Shown: positions 41,384-54,839, numbered from the stretch's first letter. The stretch: DNA of 64,000 nt from Sclerurus mexicanus (GCA_013396755.1 VWZF01006828.1:1025-65024); one strand, 5' to 3'. Numbers and translations: made by a program. Notes: generated by a model from the sequence alone, not told the origin.

Positions 41384-43489
41384 TCGTGGAATGGCTTCCT
41401 AGTTTCTTAAAAGCTTCCTGTGAGCAGAGTGGCAATTCCTAAATAGGTGTTTACCTACAATCCTGGTAAAACTCAGATAAACAAGTGTAGTTTAACTAAT
41501 GGCAGAACTCGCTTGTTAGTCTGATGAAAAGCTTTTCTGGTTGGGCTGTTTCTGAGGAAACCCCTTGGCACTTGAGCATTTTAAACCTAGTTCACTGTGT
41601 TTCAGAACGTGGGTAAGTGCAGTCTGCTGTTGTGAAGGCTTTGTGCAGGTCTGTCCCTCTGGCAGCAGAGGAGCCCAGCTCAAGCCTGTGTTTTGCACAC
41701 TGGAGAACCGAATTTCTGAGCAGATCCAGGCTTTACTGCTGTGTATCTAAACATGTGCACAGAGACAAACGGGGTGTACAATGCCTCAGCTCAAACTTGG
41801 TGTTGGGCTCAAATCCATTGCATTTAATAGAAACAACCAAAAAAAGTTGCACTGGAAGTTTCTGATGATAATAATGATAGATGGGATTAATATAACTTGG
41901 TTTCCTGTGTAAGGACTCCTCCTGAATCCTGGCAGAGCATGAAACAAGTGGGCCCGTGAGCAAATGGTGTCCCTGCTCTGGTGTGGGCAGGGTGAACAAA
42001 CCTCCAGGGGTCCCTGCCACACTTGCCCTCTGTCACCTGTAGGCAGAGGCCAGGCCCTCACATGCCCCCTGATTAAAATCACTGAAGCATTTTGACATTT
42101 TAATGATGCTTAAAGTGCCTGGAGAACTCTGGAGGAGCTTTGGGTCCTTGAAACAGTAAATGGGGATGGATTAGATTCAGAATCTGGGCTTAAACTGGTG
42201 TTTCATTTAGGGCTAAGACTCAGCCTCAGCTTTGGGAATATAATATTTGATTTTCTGTTCTTATCAAATGGCAAAAACTTTGTGGAGCTCAGTGAAATTC
42301 CTGGCATGATTCCTGATGTCTGAAGGAACAGGTATAATCTGCATCCCATAATCACTCACCGGGGGTGAATCATGCAGCACAAACCCAGCCTTAAAGGCAC
42401 TCTGCAAACCTGCTTCATTATCTAATAATGCTCAGGGATTTCTAGGGCTCTGTCCTACCAGATATTGAACCATTTTAACCTGAGAAATACAAAAAGCTGA
42501 TTTATAATGAGCAACCTGTAGTTGCTGATGTTAGTTTGGGGTAATAGTGCTTAAACGCTCTTTTCCTGATAATTCTAAAGCCAAGGGGTGGTTATTTAGA
42601 GAATTAAATGTGCCATAAAAATACAAATTAAAAGAAAGAAACATTTCATTAGTTTTTGATCACTCCAGAGGTTTTTATTTATTTTCTTTCTTGACTGAAG
42701 CTCTCCCTGAGTTTAAAGGGCTCCCCCTGTGAGCTGTAGCTGTGGTAATCACACAGCACCTGTCCCACAGGTGCATTACCTGCTGCCACCGAAGCCTTCT
42801 GAAATCAGGGTGGACAAGGGCAGATGTCTCCAGGTCTGCAAATGAAGTTGAAGCAGCGCAGCAGCTCCTTGGAAATCCTCAGCACTCAGTCCAGGAGCCG
42901 CACTGTTATCTGTCAGCCAGTCATGCAATTAGGAGAAAATATCTCCCAGGGTTTCCATGGTGCTGAGCACTCCAGGAGAACAGCCAGCCCACATGGGCCC
43001 CGGGAGCCATGAAATATTAATTCAGTACAAGCACATGTTCAATAATCTCAGCGTTTAATACAGGCTCTAGTAATTCAGGCCCAGCAAATTATTCAGTTAA
43101 AGAGAGTAGAGCCAGATAGGATCCTACTTGGCAATGACTTTATTTGCAAAAAAGGCCTTTTTATTGTGGGATTAGGGTGTGCATGTGGAAGGGGTGGTTT
43201 CTGTGAGCAGGGCAGGTGTGGCTGCTGGGGCACAGCACAGGCTGAGCAGCTCCAGCCCAGGTGAGCATGAAAAGCTCAGGTTTCGAGGTTAGTCAGGGTT
43301 GGAAGGGACCCCTGGAAACCCTTTGTCAACATGGGAGTATCTGACAGCTCCCCAAACCCCACAGGAGCATTAAGTCCCTATTTAGATGATGTCATTACCA
43401 AGCATAACTTGGAGATGAAGGCCAGAAGAAAAGGGAGCTTGAAATGCTGCATCAAGCAGAGAGTGATGAATTTACTCCAGGACTGTGAG
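41384..43489. other. Intergenic, no gene seen
   Basis: AT-rich single-copy sequence, including 42370-42720, which is unusually even in composition and could be a conserved non-coding block. A short antisense CR1 remnant (gtcagggttggaagggacc) lies at about 43291-43330. Confidence 0.45.
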
Positions 43490-43665
43490 ATCATGGAATC
43501 ATAGAAATTGTGGAATGGTTTGTGTTGGGAGGGATCTCAAAACCCATCTGGTGCCACCCCCTGCCATGGGCAGGGACACCTTCCACCAGCCCAGGGTGCT
43601 CCAGCCTGGCCTTGGGCACTTCCAGGGATCCGGGGCAGCCACAGCTTCTCTGGGCACCCTGTGCT
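43490..43665 (-). mobile_element. CR1 LINE 3' fragment
   Basis: Antisense CR1 preserving the terminal repeats (atcatggaatcatagaa), then ggtttgtgttgggaggga, the hairpin and ttctctgggcaccctgtg. Confidence 0.92.
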
Positions 43666-45116
43666 TAAAATGGAAAGAAACCTTTCCTGGCACTGGGAAT
43701 GCCCAAGGGGCTGCTGAGGGCACAGGGAGAAGCTGCGTTTGGTAGTAGCATCTTGTGAGTGTGGACTGGATGCTCCTGTGGGGTTTGGGGGGCTGTCAGC
43801 TATTCCCGTGTGGACAGATGATCCAGAGGTCCCTTCCAGCTGGGACTGTTCTGGGAATGTGGCCCAAAGCTGGGGGGAAATCATGGTTTCGGATTCCTGT
43901 GGGGCAGAGCCCAGAGCCAGGGCAGATGGGGAGGGCTCAGCCAGGCTCCTGCCTCTCCCCTGTTGTTGGGTCCCTCCGTGCCTCTCCCGTTGTCCCTTTG
44001 CCATTTCCTTCCTGCAGGCAGCAGGATGTGCAGGAATAGCTGGGATAAACTTGGATTAGCTGGAGTTAGTTACGCCAGAGTGGCATCTTCTCTCTCAAAG
44101 TAAATCCTGTCTTAAGCTTTTCAGAAGAAAACTTTCCCTTAAAAACTTCGGGGGTGGTGCAACTTCTTCCCAACAGAAGCAAAGGATTGTGAGAATGGAT
44201 GTTCATCCTGACAAATCATGGGAATGTTGAGAATATTTTCTTATTTAATTTCTAAATATCTCAAGTAGGGCTCTGTCAGCTCCCTCAAGTTGGATCAGGT
44301 AATGGATTAGATATTGGCAGCTGGAAAAAGGCTTTAAGGGGCAGAACTGTATTTATTTTAAACTTCTGAGGTGTCTGATCTACAAAAACCTGAGAAAATA
44401 TGTGCAGATAAAGTTTCAAGAAGAAAGGGAGTGAAAATTGTGCTTAAAAGGGAAAAGTTGAGAGGAAAATATCAAAGTTTTCTGCTTTTTCTTTTTGCTA
44501 ATTTTTCCACTTCACATGGTAATTAATATTTCAGGGAAAGAAAGGCTTTGCTAAAAATCCACCATCTTTCCTTAAGGCTTGGCTTGAAAAGAATTCAAGA
44601 ATTTCTCAAGAAACAAGCTAATATTGGCATTCCAAATGTTCTAAGAGTAAAACAAAGAACAAATCAAGCAAGGCCATTCTAGGCAGTCTTTGAAGCCCAT
44701 ATAAACAAATTCAAGCAAAAGTGTGTTTTAAAACTACTTGTCAGCTCATCTTTACCATTAATTTCAGTCCTTTTCCCTTATTTTTCTGAATGATGTATCC
44801 TGGGTGGTTGGTCCCTTCACGTGTTTATGGAGTGACTTCCCCACTGCTGGTCAGGTGAGTTGCTGCACATGATGGTGGCAGCTAAAAATGCTGAATTTAT
44901 TAATATACCTGCTATATATGTTCAAAAATTCAGTTTATTCCCTCTGAACCCACAGTTCATCCCTTTGCAATGAGCTGGTGGTGGGTGCAGGTCTGGAGGT
45001 AGAAGGGGGAATGAAACAGGTTGGGCTCAGAGCAGAACCTGGGCCTTGGCTCTGGGACTGGCTCAGGACAATCCAAAGTCTGACTTGGGAAACAGAAACA
45101 GGTTCCTGGTGCTTGG
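43666..45116. other. Intergenic, no gene seen
   Basis: Single-copy, AT-rich from about 44.1 kb. No coding support. Confidence 0.5.
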
Positions 45117-45365
45117 CCCTGTCCAACCTGGCCTTGGCCACTTCCAGTATCCCACCCATCCCTGCCCTCTGCCAGTGGGAAGCCATTCCCTGTGTCCTGT
45201 CCCTCCATGCCTTGTCCCCAGTCCCTCTCCAGCTCTCCTGGAGCCCCTTCAGGCCCTGCAAGGGGCTCTCAGGTGTCCCTGGAGCCTTCTCTTCTCCAGG
45301 TGAACCCCCAGCTCTCCCAGCCTGGCTCCAGAGCAGAGGGGCTCCAGCCCTGCAGCATCTCCATG
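45117..45365 (-). mobile_element. CR1 LINE internal 3' fragment
   Basis: Antisense CR1 with ctgtccaacctggccttggc, gctctcctggagccccttca, gccttctcttctccaggtga and cctggctccagagcagagg. The very 3' end with the hairpin is absent. Confidence 0.9.
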
Positions 45366-47164
45366 GCCCTAAAATGATTTTTTCAGTAGAAAAATCAGCT
45401 CCTCTGTTGTTGTTCAGATCACTTGTTCTTGATTTAGTCATGATTAAAAATCATATTAGGCAATTTATCAGTCTTTATTTCCTTCTGGTATGACACAGAA
45501 ATAATTATTATTTTGTTTAATAACTAAAGGAATTGTCTTGAACAGGATTAACTAATGGTGTTCCCATTTTTCTTGCTTTAGTGAGAACACTTATTTTTTG
45601 TCAGGGTGGGCCCTGTAATCCTCCCAAGGGTTATTTTTCACATTGTGTCTCGCTGCTAAAACAAAACAAATCTGCAGTGAAAATCCCGCAGAAGACAAAT
45701 CCCATATCCATTGGCATCCTCTGGTGTGAGACCGACAGCGCTGCTGAAAAATTGCTGCTTGAGCCTTATTTATGGGAAACTTTTTGGAAACCATTTATCA
45801 CCACAAGGGCTTTCCCTTTGTAGCCAATAAGATATTTCACCCCTAAGACCTTTGAAACCTTCAGTCCCATGCTAGTGTGGCAGCTGGGAGTGAACTTGTG
45901 AGGTGGCACTAAATTAATCTTGCCTGTGACAGCACAGAGATCCAGAAGTGTGTTCTGCACTTCCATCTCGTGGGCATGGGTTTTGGCCTTATTGCATCTC
46001 CTGATGTTTTTTCAGATGGGGCTGGAAAAGCATTTTGCTGTTGAAACAAAATGGATTTTTCTACCTGTTGGGGAAAGATTTCAGTTTCCTAGTTGTCCAA
46101 GTGTGGTTTTTGGTGCTCCGTTTCTGGCCTCCAGCTTTCTTCACAGGTGCTTTAGTTTTGCCCTCTGTTTTTGCTAAGGGCAAACCTCTTCTGGCTCCTG
46201 ATGTAGCTCGGCGCTGCTTGGCAGGGCTTGGGAGTGCACGGGGGAAGCCTGGCTCTGGAGGAGACTCTGCCCTGGCCAAGTTCTTGGAGGCCACGGTGGA
46301 GCTGGAGGCCCGCAGAGATGAGGAATTACTCCTGGTTGTGATGCTGAAATCACTGATTCACAAAGGACTTTAAATGTCAAACTGTGTACTCTGCCTTAGC
46401 CACAGGAACTCACCCGTGGCTTTGAGTTGTGTTTTGCCCACCTGATCTGCTCCTAAGACCAAAGCAAAACCCAGTGTCTTTTTTGGTAGTTTGGACTCAG
46501 CACTGCTTTCAGGATTCACTCAGATCACTCCTGATATTCTGACCCCACTTAACCCAAATACTCCCTGGATTTCAACCATTCAGCCCTTTCCGTGCTGTTT
46601 CTCTGCTTTGCTTTTGTTCCCTTGCTCCATCCATCTCCATTTTCTGCCTCATCAGGGGGAAGCCATGGGTCACATCCGAGGGCCACCTGCCTGCCTGAGG
46701 CTCCCACAGTGTCTGAGTTAACAGGGTTGGAAAAGGAAGGCTGTATTTAATATTTACATGTTGCTGCTCCCTCTCTGTGGAGCCTCTCCTGCTCATGACG
46801 GAGTTTGGGTGAACCTCCCCGCTGATGTGGGGCTGGGTGTGTTGTCTCATGTATTTATACTGACAGGGTTTGTTTTCAATGTCCTCCCCAGCAGTTTTAG
46901 CACAGATCTGGCTCTGGCTTCTTTTCTGTTAATCACCGATGCTGATGGACCCCAGCAGTGCCCCCTGCAATGGGGTGTCTGGGGGAGAGGGGCTCCTGCA
47001 GGGCAGGGGCTGCTGCTCTCCAGGCTGTGTGTGTAGCCATGGCTTTCCTTCCCTCTGGGCCTCTTGGCAGCTGTGGAATGGGCTGCATCTGGGGGCTGGG
47101 AGCCTTCAAACCCACCGTGAGCTCTTTGGGATAGTTTAAAGACAAGTTTGGAGTAAACTGATGC
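45366..47164. other. Intergenic, no gene seen
   Basis: Single-copy sequence. A minus-strand Lys/Arg-rich open frame at about 46061-46294 was examined and is not supported as a gene. Confidence 0.5.
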
Positions 47165-47423
47165 ATCAGGAGGAGAGGAAATGGCCTCAAGCTGTGCCAG
47201 GGTGGGGCAGGCTGGACATCAAGAGGAATTTCTCCCTGGAAAGGGTGGTCAGGCCTTGGCAGGGGCTGCCCAGGGAGGGTTGGAGTGCCCAGCCCTGGAG
47301 GTGCCCAAGGCAGGACTGGCCGTGGCACTGAGTGCTCTGGGCTGGGGGACAAGGTGGGCATCGGGCACAGGGTGGGCTCTGTGGGCTGGCAGGGCTTTTC
47401 CAACCTCAGGGATTCTGGGATCT
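47165..47423 (+). mobile_element. CR1 LINE 3' fragment
   Basis: Sense CR1 with catcaagaggaatttctccc, ggcaggggctgcccaggga, ggctggcagggcttttccaa and gggattctgggatc. Same subfamily as the copies at 40.6 and 53.6 kb. Confidence 0.88.
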
Positions 47424-50002
47424 TTAGGGATGTTTGCAATATGTGGGGGCAGGCAAGATAAAGTCTTCCTTGTGCTGTCAGTGCTGCCCACTGACAGTCC
47501 TGAGCTGGGAGTGTCTCCAGGCTGTGGGCTCCTTCCCTGGTTTCCCCAGTGCCAAGGAGTGATGGGAGTGGGCAGCCGCATCCCATGTCCTTCTGCAGTT
47601 CTCCCCAGGCCTTTGGGATCTTGTATTTCTATGGTTTTATTTTCACTGCTTCTGTTTGCCCAAGCTCATCCATTAATGTGCCATCTTGGCTCTTAATTAG
47701 GTGTATTAATTTTGTATTTATAGGTCATCTGAGTCTTACTCAGATGTTTAAGCTCAATTCATAGTCCTTAACAGAACTTGAATAAAGAAAAACCTGTTTA
47801 AAGGGTATGTATTTCTTTTTGCTGCTGCTCTGGGGTGTATTTTTGCTTGTATATGCAGGGCAATGTAACACAATATTGAGTGGAACATAAAAGAGGTCAG
47901 GGAAACAATCTGAACTGCCATATATTACAATGTAAATACAACACAGGTGATGCTTTATAGGTTAAATGGAGCAGAGACTGCCCTGCTGGCTGAGGGGCCC
48001 AGCCCACCTCACTGATTTAATGGAGGAAAATGGATTATTAAGCCTTTTTTGTTGTGCTTTCAATGGGAATTCTCCTCTGTATCTGCCTACCTTCCTTCTC
48101 TCATCCCTCCTGATTTGGATCTGCACCTGTTGTGCCTCTGGTGTCAGACCCTCACCCTCTGTGGGTTTGGGTGCTCCTGCCCTGAATCCCTGCAGCCAGA
48201 CTTCCACCCTCCTGCAAAACCAGCCCTGCAGCCCGTGCCTGTCTCCAGCCCCACAGAGAACTGACTCTTTAAATTAAACTCTTTTGATTTAGCAAGACCC
48301 AACCCTTGCACTCTCCCTGACCTTCCCTCTGTGGGGACTTCCAGTGGGAACTTGGCCCAGCCAGAGGGTCTCCTGTGGGACGAGCCCTTGGTGCTCCTTG
48401 CCCACCTTGGCCCTGCCCCTGGCCTCAGGTTTGCTCTTCCGTAGCTCAGGAATGTGTGGGAGCAACTCCTGCAGCACCTTCCTGTGCACAGACAGAGGAG
48501 AAACAGGACCAAATTGTATTTCTCCTAAATTTTAGGACCTTGGGTTCCAAACTGTGGCCCTGAGACTGGAGCAAAACTTAACACAAATTGTTCTGTGTGT
48601 GGCTCTCCCATCTTGCTGGGTCAGAAGGGGTGGGTTTGGTGGCTTCAACAGGAATCTCCTTGCCTAATCTATGCCCAAATTCTAGTTTGAAAAGCCCAGA
48701 AACTGAGAGGAGAAAACAAACTATGTTTGAGTTCCCCAGGCAGAATGTCAGTGTTGTATTTCATGCCTTGAAGGTACTGAGGAAGCACAAACCTGCACTT
48801 CCCTGCCTGGCAACTGTGATGCCCCTGGTTTCTGTAAATCTCTTTATTCTCCAATCTGTGGTTGGGAAGGGCCACCTTGCTAATGAGGAAACCCCAGTAG
48901 GAGACTCCAATAATGGGTGCTTAGTGTCCAGCTTTAGCTAAAGCTCTTTTGTGTGAGGATTTAAAAAAACAAGCTGCTTTTATTATTTTTGTGTTTTATC
49001 TCTTCAGCTGGTTTGGAGACAGTGTCTTAGTCAGATGTGGGGGTTGTGAATTCCCCATGTTGTCAAACTCTGTTTTAATTAAAAAGACGTGCTTTTGACA
49101 TGTTAAGCTCCATTAAAAGCCCCATGGTATGTCTGGGGAGGCACTGAGGGCTGGCTTGGAGTGAGCAAGACAGGGCAGATTAAATGTAAGAAGGGGACTG
49201 ATGCTTGGGGTTATTATTGTTGTTTCTCTCCCAAAGAATGGATCTGGAGGCCCTGGCTGGCTGGGGGAGAAGCAGCAGGTGAAGTACTAGCTCTTTTCAC
49301 TGGTGAAATTGTTTTCATTTGATTAGCGTGGTGTGTGTTGGTCAGTGTATCCTAAAGGCTGGTGGGCATTCAGGGAGATTATAAACTTTATTTTTTAAAC
49401 TTTGTGACACTGCTAAAATGAGCAAGACTTCTTTTCCCCTGGGTGTGTTTGAATGGGGACTTGCAGGGCTGTGGTGTTTCCTTAGAACTGAAGGGCTTCC
49501 TTTAAGAAGCAGGTATTAAGCACACCTGAATCATGCAAAATATGCCAAGATGTTGTTTGTTAGCACAAAAAGAAGTGGTGGTGTCCCTGGCCTTGGTTCA
49601 GGAGCACTGTGTGCACCTGGAAGCCTGTCTGGGGTGGCTGGTGCCTGACCCAGAGCACTCTGCATCCTGGGGGATGTCTCTTTTCCTTCCCCTGCATTGC
49701 AGGGCATTTGGTTTCTCTCCTTGCTGGAAGTGCTGCCGTTGTGGTTCAGGGCCCCTGCCAGGGGGGTCTGGGTGCCGGGCCCCACTTCTGCTCTCCTTAG
49801 CAGGATCATGTGTCCAGGATGTGCCCTTGGATGCTGAGGTGACCTGGACATCTGTAACAGATGTGGTTTAATTATTTTTCAGAGGAAAATCATGGAGTCA
49901 TCTTTAAAATAAAACCCAAACCAAAGAGAGACACTGAATTGTAAGTGCCCAGAAAAGCGTTGTTCTGTTCCCCATCAGTCAAGCCTGGACACTAAGGAAA
50001 GG
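47424..50002. other. Intergenic, no gene seen
   Basis: About 2.6 kb of single-copy sequence without recognisable features. Confidence 0.5.
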
Positions 50003-50178
50003 GGTGCCCAGAAAAGCTGTGGCTGCCCCTGGATCCCTTCAAGTGTCCAAGGCCAGGCTGGATGGGGCTTGGAGCAACGTGGGCCAGTGGATCTGCCAGT
50101 GTCCCTGCCCATGGCAAGGGTGGCCCTGGGTGGGCTTTAAGGTCCCTCCAAACCCAAACCATTTTGTGATTCTGGGAT
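50003..50178 (+). mobile_element. CR1 LINE 3' fragment
   Basis: Sense CR1 with ggtgcccagaaaagctgtgg, aaggccaggctggatggggc, ctgcccatggcaagggtgg and a terminal tttgtgattctggg. Confidence 0.92.
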
Positions 50179-50662
50179 GCCTTTTCCTAGAGTTGAATTT
50201 TGAGTGTGATGAGTGAGGAGGGAGACACAGATAAGGAAATGAAAGTGTTGGAGGTCTCAGACTGAAGCACTGAGGCACTTCCCAGAATTGGAAATGAAGC
50301 TGTGACGCCTTTGGGTGAGTGGGCTGTGGGTTGTCTGGACCGAGATGGTCTGGGGTTCAGCATCTAAAGGGAATCTGAGAGCAGATTCAGGTGAGGGGGA
50401 GCAGCATCCAAGAGCTCTCCATGTCCAGTCTGCCAGCAGCTCTGCAGAAACATCCGAGCCCTCTGGAAGGAGCAGAGGGGGGGCCTGGCTGGTGTTTGAC
50501 ACGGTAGGTGACTGCTGTGTCTTGTGCTTGGGGCTTTCCTGGAGCCCAGGGCTGGGCTTGGGGTGCTCCTGGGCCTCCCCTGCTTGTTCCTCTGCTCCCC
50601 GGCCTCAAAACACCCAGCACAACAGAGGGATTGGGCTGAGCCACCATCCATCCCTACCCCAG

Positions 50663-50832
50663 AGAGGCCAGGAATGCCAACAGGGGCCCAGCTCCAGGAG
50701 CTCCCCGAGAGGAGCTCCACACTGGTGGAGGTGGTGGAAGGAGCGGCTATGGAGAAGACAAACGGGGAGCTGGAGGTGCAGAAGCGAACCCGCAGCGTTC
50801 CAAGGAGGCAAGCCAGGGAATGGAGAAGGGAA
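50663..50832 (+). CDS. Candidate 5' coding exon of an unidentified plus-strand gene
   Basis: A pyrimidine-rich acceptor-like stretch ends in AG at 50662. An in-frame ATG at 50674 opens a frame ending at codon GAA (50830-50832), directly followed by the strong donor GTAGGT. The predicted segment is hydrophilic and includes EVVEGAAMEKTNG and QKRTRSVPRRQAREW. CpGs are frequent here (at least five in 90 bp) in a CpG-poor neighbourhood, as expected of a coding exon or promoter-proximal exon. I do not recognise the protein. By human gene order the next gene beyond DEPDC1 is LRRC7, so an upstream LRRC7 coding exon is one possibility. No second exon was found within the window. Confidence 0.35.
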
Positions 50833-50877
50833 GTAGGTGCCAGCACTTGCAGCATCGCCGTGGCTGTGAGAGACAGG

Positions 50878-50890
50878 GTTGCTTAGCAAT
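50878..50890. promoter_or_regulatory. RFX X-box-like motif
   Basis: GTTGCTTAGCAAT is a near-palindromic X-box with one base less than the 14-bp consensus spacing. It lies about 45 bp downstream of the candidate exon donor, followed by an imperfect second half-site arrangement (catagcgacaacc) at about 50915-50927. Confidence 0.4.
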
Positions 50891-51129
50891 GAGCAGCAGA
50901 ATAAATAACGTTCTCATAGCGACAACCTTCACTGCTTCCCCTTTCAGAGGCTTCAGCTCCAGCTGAGGGCAGCATGTTGCTCTGGGAATTGAAGGGCCAT
51001 CCTGAAGGACTCGGCACTGTTGGATGCAGCAGAGCTCAGGGAGCACCTGAGGGGTCCTGCCTGTGGCATCTTCCCAGACCCCCCTCCTGCCCCCCAGCCA
51101 CCAGCAGGGTGTTCTGGAGCTGCTTCTCT

Positions 51130-51210
51130 TGCCAGGGAAGCCGTGGCTGCCCCATCCCTGAAGTGTCCGAGGCCAAGTTGGACAGAGCCTGGAGCAGCCT
51201 GGGTTTTTTC
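51130..51210 (+). mobile_element. CR1 LINE 3' remnant
   Basis: Sense CR1 with gccagggaagccgtggctgc and gaggccaagttggacagagc; the hairpin and tail are missing. Confidence 0.8.
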
Positions 51211-53574
51211 CTCCTCACTGAATACATGTCAGACATCAGCAGTGCCAATTTGAAGGGTCCTTTAAATACTTGTGTGATGAAAAGCCAGTGCCTGGCTGCC
51301 TTTCCACTGTAGCATTTCCAAGAAGCTTTGGAGCATCTGGAATTGGGGCATTTTAGGAATGCCAATATCCCTTCCTGCTTAACAGCCCTTTTCTCCCATG
51401 TGTCACAGACTGTGGGTTGTGTTTGGGTGAAGTGCTGTTTGTAAGCTCTTACATTTATATTACTGAGATGTAAGTGTGGAACTGCAACCTTTGTTTTCTT
51501 GTGTTGCAGCAGAGATGGTAATGGCCCCCCGGTGTCCTTGGAGCTGTAGAAAATCTAATTAATGGGAAAATGCTCTGCTGTGCCTGTGCAAAGTTCCAGC
51601 TTAACATCTTGATATTTGGGGTTTGCTTTGCTAATGCTTGGCAGAGCCTGAGCCCCTGGGGAGAGCCTTTCCCCCCATCCCAGGGCAGGGTGGGCTGCAA
51701 GAGCCCTTTAGCAAAGAGCTGCTGCTGCCTTCATACCTAATCCTGCTGAACTTCCTTGGGAGTGGCTCTTTGTGTGCTGCTGTGGAATATTTAGGGATGG
51801 AATTATTAAAAAACTTCCTGACTGATGTGCTGAAACCCAAGCGCATCATTCTTGGCACTGCCTTCTCCAGGAGGTGACTGGGGGCACTGGGCATTATCAG
51901 AGGCTGCCCCAGGCCTGGAGGAGGAACTTGGGGTGGGGAAAAAAGAAATCATTTAAACCCCTTAAATTAGAGGTTATGAGAAAATAAAAAGGGAAGCCCA
52001 AAAATGGAGAGGGAGCTGAGAGCAAACGAGGGGAAGAGTTTGTGGCTGGCTGTGGGTTGAGCCCATGAGGGGTGATGTGTGCAGGGGGAACAGCTGGGAA
52101 TTGAAGATGCCATCAGAGCTGGCTCTGGCCAGGGCAGCACCCTCCCGTGTCACAGGGAGGACTGAATATGAATCAAGCAGATTTTGGTGCATAAATCTGT
52201 GCTGAGGATGCTGTTCAGACATAACCAGTGCCTTGAGAGAAGGTATTGAACACACCTCAATACACTCGGGGTACGCTGGGTGTGCCGCAGTGCGGGCACA
52301 TCATCCTCCTCTCAGGTTTTCAGGAGAAGGGCCAAGTTTTCTGCAGAACACAGGATTTGTAGCTCCCAAATCCCAATCAAACAGCTGGCTAATCCTGCAA
52401 GGAGGTCTGGCAGTGTCCAAGAAGCATCACCTGTGTCAGTGCAAAGGTGTCAGGAGGATGCCTGAAGGTTTTCCACTCCTGATGAGGGCAGCTCAGAAAA
52501 AAAGATAAACAGTCCCCAATCCTGAAAATAGGGTGCTGTTTGGTTGGATGAAGTGTGAAATCTCGATCTTTTCTGCATGTAAATGCCCATGGGATTTTCT
52601 CCTGTTTCAGGGTAGTTCAAAAAATAGAAATCTGAATCTATGAAGTCTGAACCTGTGGTTTAACCTGCAAAAGCTGGATTGTATAGCTAATTAGGGCCAT
52701 TAATATTGATAAATGAGCAGTGTGGAAGCTGGATCCAATCCCAGCCCCAGACTTCGTCAATGCTTTATGTGTAAAGGATGATCCAGGTGTGATTGAACCT
52801 TTATACCACTTTGTCCCACAGGATGAAGGATGGCAAGCCAGATGTATTTATAGAAATATAGATGATTTAGTATGATAGTGATTACACAAAAGATCTAAAT
52901 CAGAATTATTTATTGCGCAGTATAGGAGCTGTAGCAGCTATTACAGTGTACCAGGAAGGAACAGTGAAGCAATTGTATTAAAGCAAAAACAATTAAGTAG
53001 AGATTGATGTCACTCACCCAGACTGAGGACTGTGGGCGAATCCCTCTGGCTCAGCCTCCAGGAGTGACCCTGAGGGGTGTCCCCACTCCAGGCAGCAATC
53101 TCTACACGTCCCCCCCAAGAAGGGGCATGTCAGAAGACCCTGCCCCTAAAATCTGGGGCTGGGCTCTCAAAGTGCTGGGCTGTCAGTCAGGTGTGTCCAG
53201 GCTGTGCCAGCTCAGCAGCTTTAGAGAAGTTCTCTGTGGAGTCAGTTGTTTGTTCCTTTCTCTGAGCATTTTCCCAGCTCTGCCACATCTTCCCCTCCGT
53301 CTTGGGCTGTTCACTTCATTTACCCTTCATTTACCATTGATCACTTTGCAAGGAGGGCATTGTTGGAGTTTTCCCTATTCCAGGCAGAGCATCCTGCTGC
53401 AAGAACCTACAAGCTGCCACCCTGGGACTGGGGACAAGGACACCATCCTGGGGACACTCCCCAGGCATCAGCCCAGGTGTTTCAGACTAACTTTGGGCTT
53501 GGTGTGAGTAAAACCGCTGAATGCCCCCAGTGATTGTCAGTTAACAGAGTTGGAATAATGAAACCTTAATTTCC
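51211..53574. other. Intergenic, no gene seen
   Basis: Single-copy sequence without supported features. Confidence 0.5.
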
Positions 53575-53752
53575 TCATGGACAGGGTCATCAGGCCTTGG
53601 CAGGGGCTGCCCAGGGCGGGTTGGAGTGCCCAGCCCTGGAGGTGCCCAAGGCAGGACTGGCCATGGCACTGAGTGCTCTGGGCTGGGGGACAGGGTGGGC
53701 TCCGTGGGCTGGCAGGGCTTTTCCAGCCTCAGGGATTCTGGGATTCCATGGT
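53575..53752 (+). mobile_element. CR1 LINE 3' fragment
   Basis: Sense CR1 with ggcaggggctgcccagggc, ggcaggactggccatggcac, ggctggcagggcttttccag and gggattctgggattcc. Confidence 0.88.
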
Positions 53753-54839
53753 CTTTAAACACACTTGATGGGTAAGTGCAGGGAAACAAAGAGCTGGAGT
53801 GAGAGGGACTCTGGGAGGAGCTGTGCCACACACAGGGCTGGGAAAGGAGCTCAATTTAAGAATGAAGTGTGAAGCTGAACTTGTGCTTGTGTGGTGCCTT
53901 GAGGAGCTGTCAAGCCCTGGGTAGTACAATGGCTGTGGAAAATGGATTTGGCCATTTCCTTGCTGTAAGTAGAATCCTCTCTGCAATTCAGTTTTTTGCC
54001 GTACAGAATATATCTTCCCTAATTCCTTTCCTTCCAAGATGGCACTATTTTTAAATGAGGCTTTTAATTTCCTAATTAACCATGTAATCATTGCCTTTCT
54101 GTTTCTCAGTTGTGTTGGTACATTTGAAGACATCTCATTTACGTTTTGTTTCTGCTCTGGCTTTCCTGCAGCTTCCAGAATTCCAGCCAATGTTTCCCAG
54201 CTGATGTAGTTTCACTGCTGAAGTTTTGTCCTCGGAAATAAATCAGTGAACATTGACCTGGGCAGCATTTGCGTGGAATGCAGCTGACACCTCTGGTGGC
54301 TTCAGAGCAGCTCCTGGGTTGGTTGATCAGCAGGAATATTGATCTGTGGGATAAAAGAAGTTCTTAAATTCTTCTCCTCCCTTTTGCTGGTCTGGAAGCC
54401 ACCCGGAGACTTTTCTGTGTCAGGTGTGGACAAAAAGCAGATCATGCCTTGATTTACTCTGTTTGCTCAGGAGTGATCCCAACCACAGGGGATCAACACC
54501 ACTATTGCCCACAAGACCATCCCAACTAACCTGTACCTTGTTGTACTAAACGCTTCTTACAACAGGGAGCCCTCAACTGTTCCTAATTTCATTTAGAAAG
54601 TAATACATTTATTTTTATATGGAGAAGGGGGTTTTGCATATTAAGGAGTTTGCTGTAGAGAGAACTGATTCTCCTCTGAGAAAACTTAAGGCAGCTATTA
54701 ATAGATCCTTTTTAATTATTGTATTGGGGTTTGCTATTAAATTCTAACAACTGTAGTGTGCTTTCAAGAATTATTTGGAAAAATTTGGCTGAATTCTTGA
54801 TGTTCCCTTTCTGCTGCTTTATTTATGTTTCTGGGAATA
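53753..54839. other. Intergenic, no gene seen
   Basis: AT-rich single-copy sequence. Confidence 0.5.

Noticed and set aside
43740..43880. Additional CR1 copy
   Set aside because: Only a short gatccagaggtcccttccag match; too weak to separate from chance.
46061..46294. Lys/Arg-rich minus-strand open frame resembling a ribosomal-protein or histone-tail retrocopy
   Set aside because: No alignable core with any ribosomal protein I know, no poly(A) remnant and no target-site duplication seen.
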